From: Mycobacteriales bacterium
Lineage (GTDB): Bacteria; Actinomycetota; Actinomycetes; BP-191
DNA: 43,255 bases
Direction: 5' to 3'
Assembly: GCA_035714365.1 (NCBI GenBank)
Contig: DASTMB010000028.1
Span: 1-43,255, forward strand
The translations under genes and the position numbers were made by a program. Positions 6,780 to 15,267 of this stretch are shown here, piece by piece; position 1 is the stretch's first letter; each line of letters starts with the position of its first letter. The notes under the pieces are model-generated. The model was given only the letters and a program-made list of their open reading frames with translations, was not told the origin of the DNA and searched no databases.

Positions 6780-7928
6780 TTACGGCCCCGTCCGGCGGCG
6801 CCTCGCGACCTCGGCCAGCGTGACGGCCGCGGCGACGGACGCGTTGAGCGACTCGGTCTCGGCCACCATGGGGATCCGCACGAGCACGTCGCACGTCTCC
6901 CCCACGAGCCGGCCGAGGCCGCGCCCCTCGGAGCCGACGACGACGCACAACGGCTCGGTGGCCAGCTCGAGGTCGTCCAGCGACAGCTCCCCGTCGGCGG
7001 CGAGGCCGACGACGGAGACCCCCGCGTCGGCGAACGAGCGCAGGGTCCGGGTGAGGTTGGTGGCCCGCGCGACGGGCACGCGGGCGGCGGTGCCGGCGCT
7101 GGCCTTCCAGGCGGCGGCGGTGAGGCCGGCGGCGCGGCGCTCGGGGACGACGACCCCGTGGGCGCCGAACGCCGCCGCGGAGCGGACGACGGCGCCGAGG
7201 TTGCGGGGGTCGGTGACGCCGTCGAGCGCGACGAGCAGCGGCGGCTCGGGGTGCTCGAACGCCCGGCGCAGCAGGTCGTCCGGGTGGGCGTAGTCGTACG
7301 GCGCGACGACGAGCGCGAGCCCCTGGTGGACGGCACCCTCGGTGAGCCGGTCCAGCTCGGGCTTGCCGGCCTCGCGCACGGGGACGTGCTGCGCGGCGGC
7401 GGTCTTGAGCGCCTCGGTGACCCGGTCGTCGTGGTCGAGGCCGTGGGCGACGACGAGGGTGCGGGCGGGGACGCCGGCGCGCAGCGCCTCGACGACTGGG
7501 TTGCGGCCGGCGACGACCTCGTCGACGTCGGCGAGCAGGCCCCGCCTGGGGGCGGGCGCGCGCTTGGTGGGCGACTGGCGGCGCGCGGGCGCGTCGCCGC
7601 GGGGGACGGCGATGCCGACGGGGGTGCGGCGGGTGGCCGGGCGGCGCGACGGCCAGGGACCGGGCGCGTCGACCTGGCCGCGCTCGCCGCGCGGCTTCTC
7701 GGCGGGGCGGCCGTCGCGCTTGGCCGCGGCGGCGGCGCGGCGCGCGGCGGGGTGCCCCTTGCGCTCCTCGGCGGGCGGCGTGGGGCCCTTCCCCTTGAGC
7801 TTGTCCTTGCCGTGCCCGCCGGAGCCGACCGGCGCGCCCTTGCGGTGCGAGCCGGCCTTGCCGGCGCGGCCGCCCTGGCCGCCCTTCGCGACGGCCTTGC
7901 CGCCGCCTACGCGCTTCCCAGGTGCCAC
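6780..7928 (-). CDS. rlmB: 23S rRNA (guanosine-2'-O-)-methyltransferase RlmB
   Basis: This SPOUT methyltransferase (382 residues) would methylate the 2'-O of G2251 in the 23S P-loop using SAM. The N-terminal ~130 residues are a low-complexity, Lys/Arg/Gly/Pro-rich tail, probably an RNA-binding extension. The SpoU substrate-binding domain starts near residue 136 ([14 protein letters not shown]). The SPOUT knot follows: motif 1 [20 protein letters not shown], motif 2 [14 protein letters not shown], motif 3 [18 protein letters not shown]. The start is GTG 7928 with GGGAGG upstream; it lies 22 bp inside the cysS 3' end, so the genes are coupled. rlmB next to cysS is a conserved actinobacterial pair. 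Confidence 0.92.
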   Translation of the reverse strand: MAPGKRVGGGKAVAKGGQGGRAGKAGSHRKGAPVGSGGHGKDKLKGKGPTPPAEERKGHPAARRAAAAAKRDGRPAEKPRGERGQVDAPGPWPSRRPATRRTPVGIAVPRGDAPARRQSPTKRAPAPRRGLLADVDEVVAGRNPVVEALRAGVPARTLVVAHGLDHDDRVTEALKTAAAQHVPVREAGKPELDRLTEGAVHQGLALVVAPYDYAHPDDLLRRAFEHPEPPLLVALDGVTDPRNLGAVVRSAAAFGAHGVVVPERRAAGLTAAAWKASAGTAARVPVARATNLTRTLRSFADAGVSVVGLAADGELSLDDLELATEPLCVVVGSEGRGLGRLVGETCDVLVRIPMVAETESLNASVAAAVTLAEVARRRRTGP

Positions 7929-9298
7929 CGGACGCCTCCCGCCGTGTCCTCCACGACGACGCCCGCCGCGGCCAGCCGGTCGCGGATGGCGTCCGCCTCG
8001 GCGAAGTCCTTGCGCGCCCGCGCCGCCGACCGCGCCTCGAGCGCGATCTCGACCAGCGCGCCGACCGTCTCGTGCAGGTCGCCGGCCGCGGCCGGCCACT
8101 GGCCGACCGGGTCGAGGCCGAGCACGTCCAGCATCCGGCGGACCGTGGCCCGGCAGTCCGCGGCGGTGGGGCGGTCGCCCTCGGCGAGGGCGGCGTTGCC
8201 GCGGCCGACGGTGGTGTGCACGACGCCGAGCGCGCGGGAGACGGCGAGGTCGTCGTCCATCGCGGCGGCGAACTCCGCCCACGCCGCCTCGTCCACGGTG
8301 CCGTCGGTGGCGGCGTTGCGGACGAACGTCTCGATCCGGCCGTACGCGGCCGCGGCCTCGGCGAGCCCGGCGGCGCTGTACTCGATGTTGGAGCGGTAGT
8401 GGGCGCCGCCGAGGAGGTAGCGCAGCACCTGCGGGCGGACGCCGGAGGCGAGCACGTCGGCGACGACGAGGGAGTTGCCGAGGGACTTGCTCATCTTCTC
8501 GCCGCCGGTGTTGACCAGGCCGTTGTGCAGCCAGTAGTTCGCGAAGCCGTCGCCGGCGCAGGCGGACTGGGCGTTCTCGTTCTCGTGGTGAGGGAAGACG
8601 AGGTCGTAGCCGCCGCCGTGGACGTCGAACGGCTGCCCCAGGTACTTCACCGACATCGCCGAGCACTCGAGGTGCCAGCCGGGGCGGCCCGGCCCCCACG
8701 GCGTGTCCCAGAACGGCTCCCCCGGCTTGTGCGCCTTCCACAGCGCGAAGTCGAGCGGGTCGCGCTTGGGGCGGGTCGGGTCGACCTTCTCGGTCTGCAT
8801 CATCGCGTCGGGCCGCTGGCCGGAGAGCTCGCCGTAGCGGTCGAACGACCGGACGTCGAAGTAGACGTCGCCGCCGGACGCGTACGCGTGCCCCTTGTCG
8901 ATGAGCGTCCGCATCAGCGCGATCATCTCGGGCACGTGGCCTGTGGCCCGCGGCTCGACGGTCGGCGGGAGGACGCCGAGCGCGTCGTAGGCGGCGTTGA
9001 ACGCGCGGGTGTTCTGCTCGGCGACCGCCCAGTTGGTGATCCCGGCGTGCGCGGCCTCGTGGATGATCTTGTCGTCGATGTCGGTGACGTTGCGGACGAA
9101 CGTCACGTCGTAGCCGCTCGCGGACAGCCACCGGCGCAGGATGTCGAACGCGACCGCGCTGCGCGCGTGACCGACGTGCGGCGGCGCCTGCACGGTGGGG
9201 CCGCAGACGTAGACGGTCGCCGTCCCCTCGACGACGGGGACGAACGGGCGCGCCTCGCGGCTGCGCGTGTCGGTCAGGGTCAGCGGCACGCCGGGCAT
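7907..9298 (-). CDS. cysS: Cysteinyl-tRNA synthetase
   Basis: A class Ia synthetase of 463 residues, the usual family size. Cys32 (YVCGPTV) is a zinc ligand and cysteine sensor. PHVGH (40-44) is the HIGH motif. WHLECSAM and HHENENAQS supply the remaining zinc ligands, and EKMSKSLGN is the KMSKS loop. The C-terminal helical part (DALRAxKDFxxAD-type: [17 protein letters not shown]) binds the anticodon. It charges tRNA-Cys. The start ATG 9298 lies 27 bp after the stop of the cuproprotein operon, on the same strand and without a visible terminator, so it may be read from that operon too. It is separated from ispF, its usual neighbour, by about 19 kb. Confidence 0.96.
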   Translation of the reverse strand: MPGVPLTLTDTRSREARPFVPVVEGTATVYVCGPTVQAPPHVGHARSAVAFDILRRWLSASGYDVTFVRNVTDIDDKIIHEAAHAGITNWAVAEQNTRAFNAAYDALGVLPPTVEPRATGHVPEMIALMRTLIDKGHAYASGGDVYFDVRSFDRYGELSGQRPDAMMQTEKVDPTRPKRDPLDFALWKAHKPGEPFWDTPWGPGRPGWHLECSAMSVKYLGQPFDVHGGGYDLVFPHHENENAQSACAGDGFANYWLHNGLVNTGGEKMSKSLGNSLVVADVLASGVRPQVLRYLLGGAHYRSNIEYSAAGLAEAAAAYGRIETFVRNAATDGTVDEAAWAEFAAAMDDDLAVSRALGVVHTTVGRGNAALAEGDRPTAADCRATVRRMLDVLGLDPVGQWPAAAGDLHETVGALVEIALEARSAARARKDFAEADAIRDRLAAAGVVVEDTAGGVRWHLGSA

Positions 9299-9325
9299 CG
9301 TACGGCGCGCCCGCTCACGGCAGGC

Positions 9326-11242
9326 CTACGGCACCACCAGCGTCCCCCTCATCCCCGGGTGGATGCTGCAGAAGAACGCGTACGAGTGGCCGTGCTCGAC
9401 CCGGTCCATCCCCTCGACCGGCGTGACCTCGCCGAGGCCGACGAGCGCGCTGCGGAACAGCGGCAGGCCGTCCGGCCCGTGGTCCACGGCGACGACGTCG
9501 TGCTGCGGCAGGTCGTTGTTGACGAACGACAGCGGCCCGCCGGCGGGCGCGACCATGATCGGCGTCGCGTACGTCGAGTAGAACGCGCCGGGGCCGGCGA
9601 CGACCGCGGGACCGGGCGAGCCCTCCGGGAGCGGCGGCGCGGGCGGGACCGGCGGCACGGTGCTGCCGTTGCCACCGGGCCGGAACGCCACGACGAACCC
9701 GTTGGCCAGGCCGGTGATCCCGGTCGCGGCGTAGACGGTGTTCCGCGCGATCGCGACGCCGCCCCACGACAGCGCCGGGTCGGCGCCGGTGGTCGAGCCC
9801 GCGAGGATCGGGCGGTGCAGCAACGGCACGCCGTTGCGGCTGTCGTACGCGTCGAGGAAGCCCTTGAGGTCGACGGTGTAGACGATGCCGTTGGCGACCG
9901 AGACCGGCTCGCCCCAGTGGGCGGCGTCGGCGACCGGGCTGGCCCACCGCAGCGACCCGCCGTTGCCCAGCGACCACAGGTAGCCGGCCGGGGTGACCGG
10001 TCCGTAGACGTTGGTGCCGTCGAACGCCGTCGACCCGACGATGCCGCCGACGAGGGCCGGCGGGCCGACCAGGCTGGTCCAGACGCGGTCCATCGTGGCC
10101 GCGTCGAACACGTGGTAGACGCCCGACTTCTGGCCCGCGCCGACGAGCCTGCGGCCGGCCGCGTCGGTGAACAGGTTCGGGGACGCGCCGAAGTCGAGGT
10201 CGAGGTCGCCGCACGAGCCGAGGCCCTGCGGGTAGTACGGCGGGTTGTTGCCGGTGAAGTCGACACAGGGGAGGTCCTGCGTGCTGGGCACGTACTCGTC
10301 GATGTCGCCCTTGTACGAGCCGACGATCTCGCCCCACGTGGCGCGCGTGCGGTCGACGTCGAGCTTCAGTACGGCGTTGGTGTGCGGGTGCTCGGCCTGC
10401 GGGCGGAACGGGTTGCCCGCGCCGACGTACGCGTAGCCGGTCGCGGTGTCGACGGCGGGCGTCGACCAGACGCCGCCGCCGGCGTAGTCGTCGGCCGGCG
10501 TGGCCGACGGCGCGTGCACGGTCCACGTCTTCTTGAGGATCGTGCCGTCGGTCGCGTCGACGAAGTTGAGGCTGCCCTGGAACGCGTACCGGTCCGCCTC
10601 GTCGCCGAGCTCCGCGGAGCCGCCGGAGACGCCGACGACGACCGCGCCCTGGACGACGACCGGGCTGGAGTACGAGTCCGACCCCGGCTGCGTGTCGATC
10701 GGCTGCGTCCACCAGTCGACCGCGCCGGTCGCCTGGTCGAACGCCGCGACGTACGGCCCGACGCAGGTGCCGGTGCAGCCCGCGACGCGCGACGTGCGCG
10801 ACACGGCGACGATGACGCGGCCGCCGTCGACGGCGACGGAGGAGTTGATGCCGCCGCCCTCGGGCACCTTCGCCTTCCACACCAGCGCGCCGGTGTCGGC
10901 GTTGAGCGCGAACACCCAGCCGCGGTTGGACCCGACGTAGAGGCAGCCGTCGGCGACGATCGGCGTGCCGGTGAAGTCGCCGTCGCCGCCCGCGACCACG
11001 GACGAGAACGTCCACGCGGGCGCGAGCAGCGGCACGTCGGCGTGGGCGATCTGCCGCTCGCGCTCCTGGTGCCGCGTGTTCGCCGCGTCGTGGCCGAACG
11101 TCCGCCACTCGCCGCCGGGGACGTTGACCGGGCCGCAGCCGGGCACCGGCGACGGGAGGGGGCCGACCGCGCTCACCGGTGGGGGCACGGTGAGCGCGGT
11201 CGCGCTCAGCAGCGCGGCGGTGACCAGACGGGACCTGTTCAT
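9326..11242 (-). CDS. Secreted PQQ-type beta-propeller with C-terminal cupredoxin
   Basis: This 638-residue precursor has a signal peptide (1-25). Residues ~40-525 form a PQQ-dehydrogenase-like beta-propeller, with repeats such as GSNRGWVFALNADTGALVW and GAGQKSGVYHVFDAATMDRVW. The latter resembles polyvinyl-alcohol-dehydrogenase-type quinoproteins. A Pro-rich linker (529-545) leads to a cupredoxin with the type-1 copper set H581, C625, H628, M631 (QHDVV ... FFCSIHPGMRG). The family predicts alcohol oxidation by PQQ with electrons passed to copper in cis; whether PQQ binds cannot be seen. ATG 11242 overlaps the upstream stop by ATGA. No cytochrome c CXXCH is present, so the cupredoxin would replace the usual heme. 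Confidence 0.75.
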   Translation of the reverse strand: MNRSRLVTAALLSATALTVPPPVSAVGPLPSPVPGCGPVNVPGGEWRTFGHDAANTRHQERERQIAHADVPLLAPAWTFSSVVAGGDGDFTGTPIVADGCLYVGSNRGWVFALNADTGALVWKAKVPEGGGINSSVAVDGGRVIVAVSRTSRVAGCTGTCVGPYVAAFDQATGAVDWWTQPIDTQPGSDSYSSPVVVQGAVVVGVSGGSAELGDEADRYAFQGSLNFVDATDGTILKKTWTVHAPSATPADDYAGGGVWSTPAVDTATGYAYVGAGNPFRPQAEHPHTNAVLKLDVDRTRATWGEIVGSYKGDIDEYVPSTQDLPCVDFTGNNPPYYPQGLGSCGDLDLDFGASPNLFTDAAGRRLVGAGQKSGVYHVFDAATMDRVWTSLVGPPALVGGIVGSTAFDGTNVYGPVTPAGYLWSLGNGGSLRWASPVADAAHWGEPVSVANGIVYTVDLKGFLDAYDSRNGVPLLHRPILAGSTTGADPALSWGGVAIARNTVYAATGITGLANGFVVAFRPGGNGSTVPPVPPAPPLPEGSPGPAVVAGPGAFYSTYATPIMVAPAGGPLSFVNNDLPQHDVVAVDHGPDGLPLFRSALVGLGEVTPVEGMDRVEHGHSYAFFCSIHPGMRGTLVVP

Positions 11243-13005
11243 GAAGTCACCTCGAACGCTCCGCGCATGAAGGGGTGGATACGGCAGAAGTACGTGACGA
11301 TCTCGCCGGGCGCGTAGCCCGCGCCGGACGTCACCGGCAGGCTCCACGTCGCGGCGTTCTTCGCCGCCGACACGGTGGGGATGCCGAAGCCGAGCTGGGC
11401 CGAGTCGAAGTCGAGCGACCGCCCGAGGCTGGTCACGCCGTCCGGGACGGGGAACGACGTGCCCGTCGCGCCGAGACACGGGAACGCGCACGACGTGGCC
11501 GTGTGGTAGACGTTCGCGGCCGCGTCGGCGTTGGTGAACGTCAGCGTGCTGCCGACCTTCACCGTCGGCACGCCGGTCACCGCCGCCATCGACAGGTCGC
11601 CGGGGACGTAGGTGAACCCGGTGATCGCGACGTTGTTCGCGGCCCGGCCGCGCGGGGCGGTCAGGGTGCCGCCCGGGCCGCCGTAGTTGTCGTTCTCGTG
11701 CAGGTGGCCGTGCGTCATCCAGCCGCGGTGGCACAGCGTCGGCGTGGCGGCGAGGAGACCGCCCGAGGGGCACTCCGCGCCGTCGTCGACGGTCACCGCG
11801 AACGGGTCGACGCCCGGCGCGGTCGGCGTGCCGTCCGGCCGGTCCGGCGCGATGTAGGCGACGGCGATCCCCATCGCCTCGTAAACCGAGGCGACCGTGG
11901 TGTCGTACGTCGCGTTGCTGCGCAGCACGTCGCCCGGCTTCACCCGGACGCCCCAGTACGGCAGCGCCTGCACCGTCTGCGAGAAGTCCCAGCTCGTCGG
12001 TGGCCCGCCCGTCCGGGTCTGGTCGGTGCGGTCCCAGTACCGGGCCTCGCCGGTGTAGATGCGCCGCGACTGGGTGCCGCGGACGAGGTCGATGTCGTTC
12101 GTCAGGCCGCCGGGATGGAGGTGGCCGGCGACGTGGATGAGCGTGCCGCCCTGGAAGTTCGTGGCGCGCCCGAGCGAGCTGCCGCGCGACGGCAGCCGCA
12201 GGTCGGTGCCGGGCTTGTCCGGCGGGGCGCCCTGGCCGCCGACGACCTTGCCGTACGGGTCGAGCTTGGCGCACTCCTGGCGCGGCCAGGTGCACGTGCC
12301 GCCGCTGCCGAACCCGCGCTCGACGTTGAACACCGGGTAGAAGCCGGGCCGCACGTCCATCCAGATCGGGTACGCCGGCTTGATGCCCATCGCGTCGCCC
12401 GTGGCCCTCGGGATGTAGTCGACGTCGTAGGTGATGAACACCTCGATCGGCTGCGGGACCGCGCTGTGGATCATGTAGAGGATCAGCCACGCGTCGGAGC
12501 CCTTGACCGGCAGGCCGTAGCCGCGCGGCAGCGAGAACGACGTCTTCTCCTCGCCCGCGAACGTGAACGCCGTGCCCTCGCCGTAGGTCGGCTCGGTGAT
12601 CCACACCGCGTGGTGCAGGTGCACCTGCTCGATCGGCGGCACGGTGCCGTCCTCCGCGCGGACCAGGTCCGGCGCGAACCGCGTCATGTACCCGTCGTAG
12701 AGCGGCTTCTCGATCCGGATCGGCTCGACCAGCACGTCGTTCTGGCCGGGCTTCACCGTGAACGGCCCGTAGCTGAAGCGGAGCCGCTGGCACTTGCCGG
12801 GGTACCGCTCGTACTCCGGTCCGGCCCACCCCTCGCGCTCGGCCCAGGCCGCCTCCTGGAGGTCGCCCGGCTTCGGCGTGCACGGGCGCGGGAGGACCGT
12901 CGCCGCGAAGTTCGGCTCGGACGTCGGCGGGGTCGCGGCGGCGATGGGGACGCCGACCGAGGCGAGCACGAGCGCGGCGGCGAGCAGGGCGGCGCGGCGG
13001 GTCAC
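11239..13005 (-). CDS. Secreted two-copper-monooxygenase-like protein with cupredoxin (paralogue 2)
   Basis: This 588-residue precursor has a signal peptide (about 1-24). The main domain (35-450) carries a histidine pattern like peptidylglycine/dopamine-type copper monooxygenases and SURNod19-like proteins: H129-x-H131-H132 (VHLHHAVW), H180 (MIHSAV), H295-x-H297 (AGHLHPGG) and M378 (YEAMG). A further HGHLHEND (432-436) follows. The C-terminal cupredoxin (470-588) has H501, C574, H577, M580 (YFCRIHPFM). Cysteines C42, C72, C238, C245, C412 and C425 would make disulfides. Likely a secreted copper enzyme; substrate unknown. GTG 13005 overlaps the upstream stop (GTGA). The family name is my pattern match, not a database result. 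Confidence 0.65.
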   Translation of the reverse strand: MTRRAALLAAALVLASVGVPIAAATPPTSEPNFAATVLPRPCTPKPGDLQEAAWAEREGWAGPEYERYPGKCQRLRFSYGPFTVKPGQNDVLVEPIRIEKPLYDGYMTRFAPDLVRAEDGTVPPIEQVHLHHAVWITEPTYGEGTAFTFAGEEKTSFSLPRGYGLPVKGSDAWLILYMIHSAVPQPIEVFITYDVDYIPRATGDAMGIKPAYPIWMDVRPGFYPVFNVERGFGSGGTCTWPRQECAKLDPYGKVVGGQGAPPDKPGTDLRLPSRGSSLGRATNFQGGTLIHVAGHLHPGGLTNDIDLVRGTQSRRIYTGEARYWDRTDQTRTGGPPTSWDFSQTVQALPYWGVRVKPGDVLRSNATYDTTVASVYEAMGIAVAYIAPDRPDGTPTAPGVDPFAVTVDDGAECPSGGLLAATPTLCHRGWMTHGHLHENDNYGGPGGTLTAPRGRAANNVAITGFTYVPGDLSMAAVTGVPTVKVGSTLTFTNADAAANVYHTATSCAFPCLGATGTSFPVPDGVTSLGRSLDFDSAQLGFGIPTVSAAKNAATWSLPVTSGAGYAPGEIVTYFCRIHPFMRGAFEVTS

Positions 13006-14762
13006 GAGGTCACCTCGAAGGCGCCGCGCATGAACGGGTGCACGCGGCAGAAGTAGGTCACGACCTCGCCGGGGGCGTACCCGGCGGCCGTGCTGACGTC
13101 GAGGTCCCAGGTGACCTCGTTCTTCGCGGCGGAGAGGGTGGGGACGCCGAGGCCGAGCTCCGCGGAGTCGAAGTCGAGCTGCCGGCCCGCGCTCGTCGCG
13201 CCGTCCGCGACCGGGAACGCCACCCCGGTCGAGCCGGTGCACGGGAACGCGCACGAGGTGACCGTGTGGTAGACGTTGCCGAACGCGTCCTCGTTGGTGA
13301 ACCGGAGCTTCTGCCCGAGGCGCACGGTCGGCAGGCCGGTCATCGCGACGAGCGACAGGTCGCCCGGCGCGTACGCGAACGACGCGATGTCGACCCGGCT
13401 CGTGCTCCGCCGCGTCGCGGCCGCGGCGAGGGTGCCGCTGGGGCCGCCGAAGTTGTCGTTCTCGTGCAGGTGGCCGTGGGTCACCCAGCCGCGCGTGCAC
13501 AGCGTCGGCGTCGCCGCGAGCAGCCCGCCGCTCGGGCACTGCGGCGCCTCGTCGACCGGGGCCGTGAACGGGTCGACGCCGGGGGCGGTGGGCGTCCCGT
13601 CGGGCAGGTCGGGCGAGATGTACGCGACCGCGATGCCCATCGCCTCGTACACCGACTGGATCGTCGTGTCGTACGTCGCGTTGCTGCGCAGCACGTCACC
13701 CGGCTCCACCCGGACGCCCCAGTGCGGGAGCGCCTGCACGCCGACCGAGAAGTCCCACGACGTCGGCGGCCCGCCCGTCCGCGTCGGGTCGGTGCGGTCC
13801 CAGTAGTACGCGTCGCTCGTGTAGATGCGCTGCGTCCGGCCGCCGCGGACGAGGTCGATCTCGTTGCGGATGCCACCGGGGTGCAGGTGGCCGCCGATCG
13901 CGATGAGCGTGCCGCCCTGGAAGTTCGGGCTCTTGCCGAGCGCCGCGCCGCGCGACGGGAGGCGGAGGTCCGTGCCGGGCTTGGTCGCCGGCGCGCCCTG
14001 GCCGGCGATCACGTCGCCCCACGGGTCGAAGTTCGCGCACTTCTGCCGCGGCCAGGTGCACTCGCCGCCGGTCCCGAAGCCGCGTTGCGTGTTGAACACC
14101 GGGTACGAGCTGGGCCGGACGTCCATCCAGACCGGGTACGCCGGCTGGAGGCCGATCGCCCGGCCGGTCGCCTTCGGGATGAAGTCGAGGTCGTACGTGA
14201 TGTAGACGACCGTCGGCTGCGGCACCGCGCTGTGGATCATGTAGAGGAGCTGCCAGTCGTCGGTCGCGCTCACCGGCATCCCGTAGCCGCGCGGCACCGC
14301 GAAGATCGTCTTCTCCTCGCCGGAGGCCATGAACGGCCCCAGCCCGTACTCGCGGGTCGTCGTCCAGACCGCGTGGTGCAGGTGCACCTGCTCGATCGGC
14401 GGCACCGTGCCGTCCACCAGCACCAGGTCGGGGTCGAACCGCGTCAGCCACCCGTCGTACGCCGGCTTCTCGATCGTCACCGGCGAGAGCAGCACGTCGT
14501 TCTGGCCGGGCTTGACGGTGATCGGGCCGTAGGTGAACCGCAGCCGCTGGCACGCGCCGGGGTACCGCTCGAACTCCGGGCCGGACCAGCCCTCGCGCTC
14601 GGCCCACGCGGCCTCGGCGACGTTGCCCGGCTCCGGCGTGCACGGCCGCGGCAGCACGGTCGTGACGACGTTGGGCTCGGGGTACGGCGGGCTCGCGCCG
14701 AACGCCGGCGCGGTCGGCGCCGTCAGCAGGCAGGCGAGCAGCAACGCGGGACCACGACGCAT
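13002..14762 (-). CDS. Secreted two-copper-monooxygenase-like protein with cupredoxin (paralogue 1)
   Basis: First gene of the cuproprotein operon: 586 residues, ATG 14762 with AGGAGA 6 nt upstream. It aligns almost end to end with the next gene, well over half identical by eye, so they arose by tandem duplication. Conserved are the signal peptide, H127-x-H129-H130, H177 (MIHSAV), the GGHLHPGG pair, the YEAMG methionine, HGHLHEND, and the cupredoxin ligands in NVYHT and YFCRVHPFM (C572, H575, M578). All predicted copper ligands survive in both copies, so both are probably active, maybe on different substrates or as a heterodimer. The 95 bp upstream (14763-14857) may hold the operon promoter. 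Confidence 0.65.
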   Translation of the reverse strand: MRRGPALLLACLLTAPTAPAFGASPPYPEPNVVTTVLPRPCTPEPGNVAEAAWAEREGWSGPEFERYPGACQRLRFTYGPITVKPGQNDVLLSPVTIEKPAYDGWLTRFDPDLVLVDGTVPPIEQVHLHHAVWTTTREYGLGPFMASGEEKTIFAVPRGYGMPVSATDDWQLLYMIHSAVPQPTVVYITYDLDFIPKATGRAIGLQPAYPVWMDVRPSSYPVFNTQRGFGTGGECTWPRQKCANFDPWGDVIAGQGAPATKPGTDLRLPSRGAALGKSPNFQGGTLIAIGGHLHPGGIRNEIDLVRGGRTQRIYTSDAYYWDRTDPTRTGGPPTSWDFSVGVQALPHWGVRVEPGDVLRSNATYDTTIQSVYEAMGIAVAYISPDLPDGTPTAPGVDPFTAPVDEAPQCPSGGLLAATPTLCTRGWVTHGHLHENDNFGGPSGTLAAAATRRSTSRVDIASFAYAPGDLSLVAMTGLPTVRLGQKLRFTNEDAFGNVYHTVTSCAFPCTGSTGVAFPVADGATSAGRQLDFDSAELGLGVPTLSAAKNEVTWDLDVSTAAGYAPGEVVTYFCRVHPFMRGAFEVTS

Positions 14763-14857
14763 GGAGTCTCCTGTAGGGGGAGGGACCCGCGCGACTGGGA
14801 CGAGGGGGTACGTCTCGGCGAGGAAACGGGCGAACGCGCGAAAGGTCGCGCCGCGCG

Positions 14858-15253
14858 TCAGATGCCGTAGGAGACGACGTGCTCCGGGGGGACGCGGATG
14901 ACGACGCGGACGGCGTCCGGCGCGTCCCCCGGGTACGGCCGCACGCCGCGGTACTTCTCGGCGAGGTCGTCGATCAGGTCGCGGGCGCCCTCCTCGGTGA
15001 GGGTCGCGGTGCCGCGGACCTCGACGTAGGCGTACGGGTTCGCCGGGTCCATGACGAGCACGGAGACGCGCGGGTCGCGGTCGAGGTTGCGGGCGTGACG
15101 GCGGCCGCGGACGGTCGACAGCAGCACGTCGTCGCCGTCGCGCGCGACCCAGTGGACGGTGGTCTGCGGCGAGCCGTCGGCGTTGACGGTGGCGAGCGTG
15201 GCGAACGACACGGCGTCCAGCCACGCCTTCGCGGTGTCGGGGAGGGTCGGCAT
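14858..15253 (-). CDS. PPOX-class (F420- or FMN-dependent) oxidoreductase
   Basis: A 131-residue split-barrel flavoprotein. Hallmarks are the opening ATLATVNADGSPQTTVHWV, then GRRHARNLDRDPRVSVLVMD and PYAYVEVRGTATLT, as in the TIGR03618 F420-binding group of pyridoxamine-phosphate-oxidase-like proteins in Actinobacteria. Such proteins reduce varied substrates with F420H2 or bind FMN; which applies here cannot be told. It starts at ATG 15253, 14 bp after the glycosidase-like gene, so it is probably in the same transcript. It lies between the polysaccharide locus and the cuproprotein operon, and a redox link to the latter is possible but unsupported. Confidence 0.8.
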   Translation of the reverse strand: MPTLPDTAKAWLDAVSFATLATVNADGSPQTTVHWVARDGDDVLLSTVRGRRHARNLDRDPRVSVLVMDPANPYAYVEVRGTATLTEEGARDLIDDLAEKYRGVRPYPGDAPDAVRVVIRVPPEHVVSYGI

Positions 15254-15267
15254 GCGCCGACCGTATG

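Noticed and set aside
7922..11317. A very long open frame on the plus strand opposite cysS and the quinoprotein gene
   Set aside because: Its translation is Arg/Ala/Gly/Val-rich low-complexity, with no motif, and it lies fully opposite two recognised genes. High G+C makes such antisense frames common.
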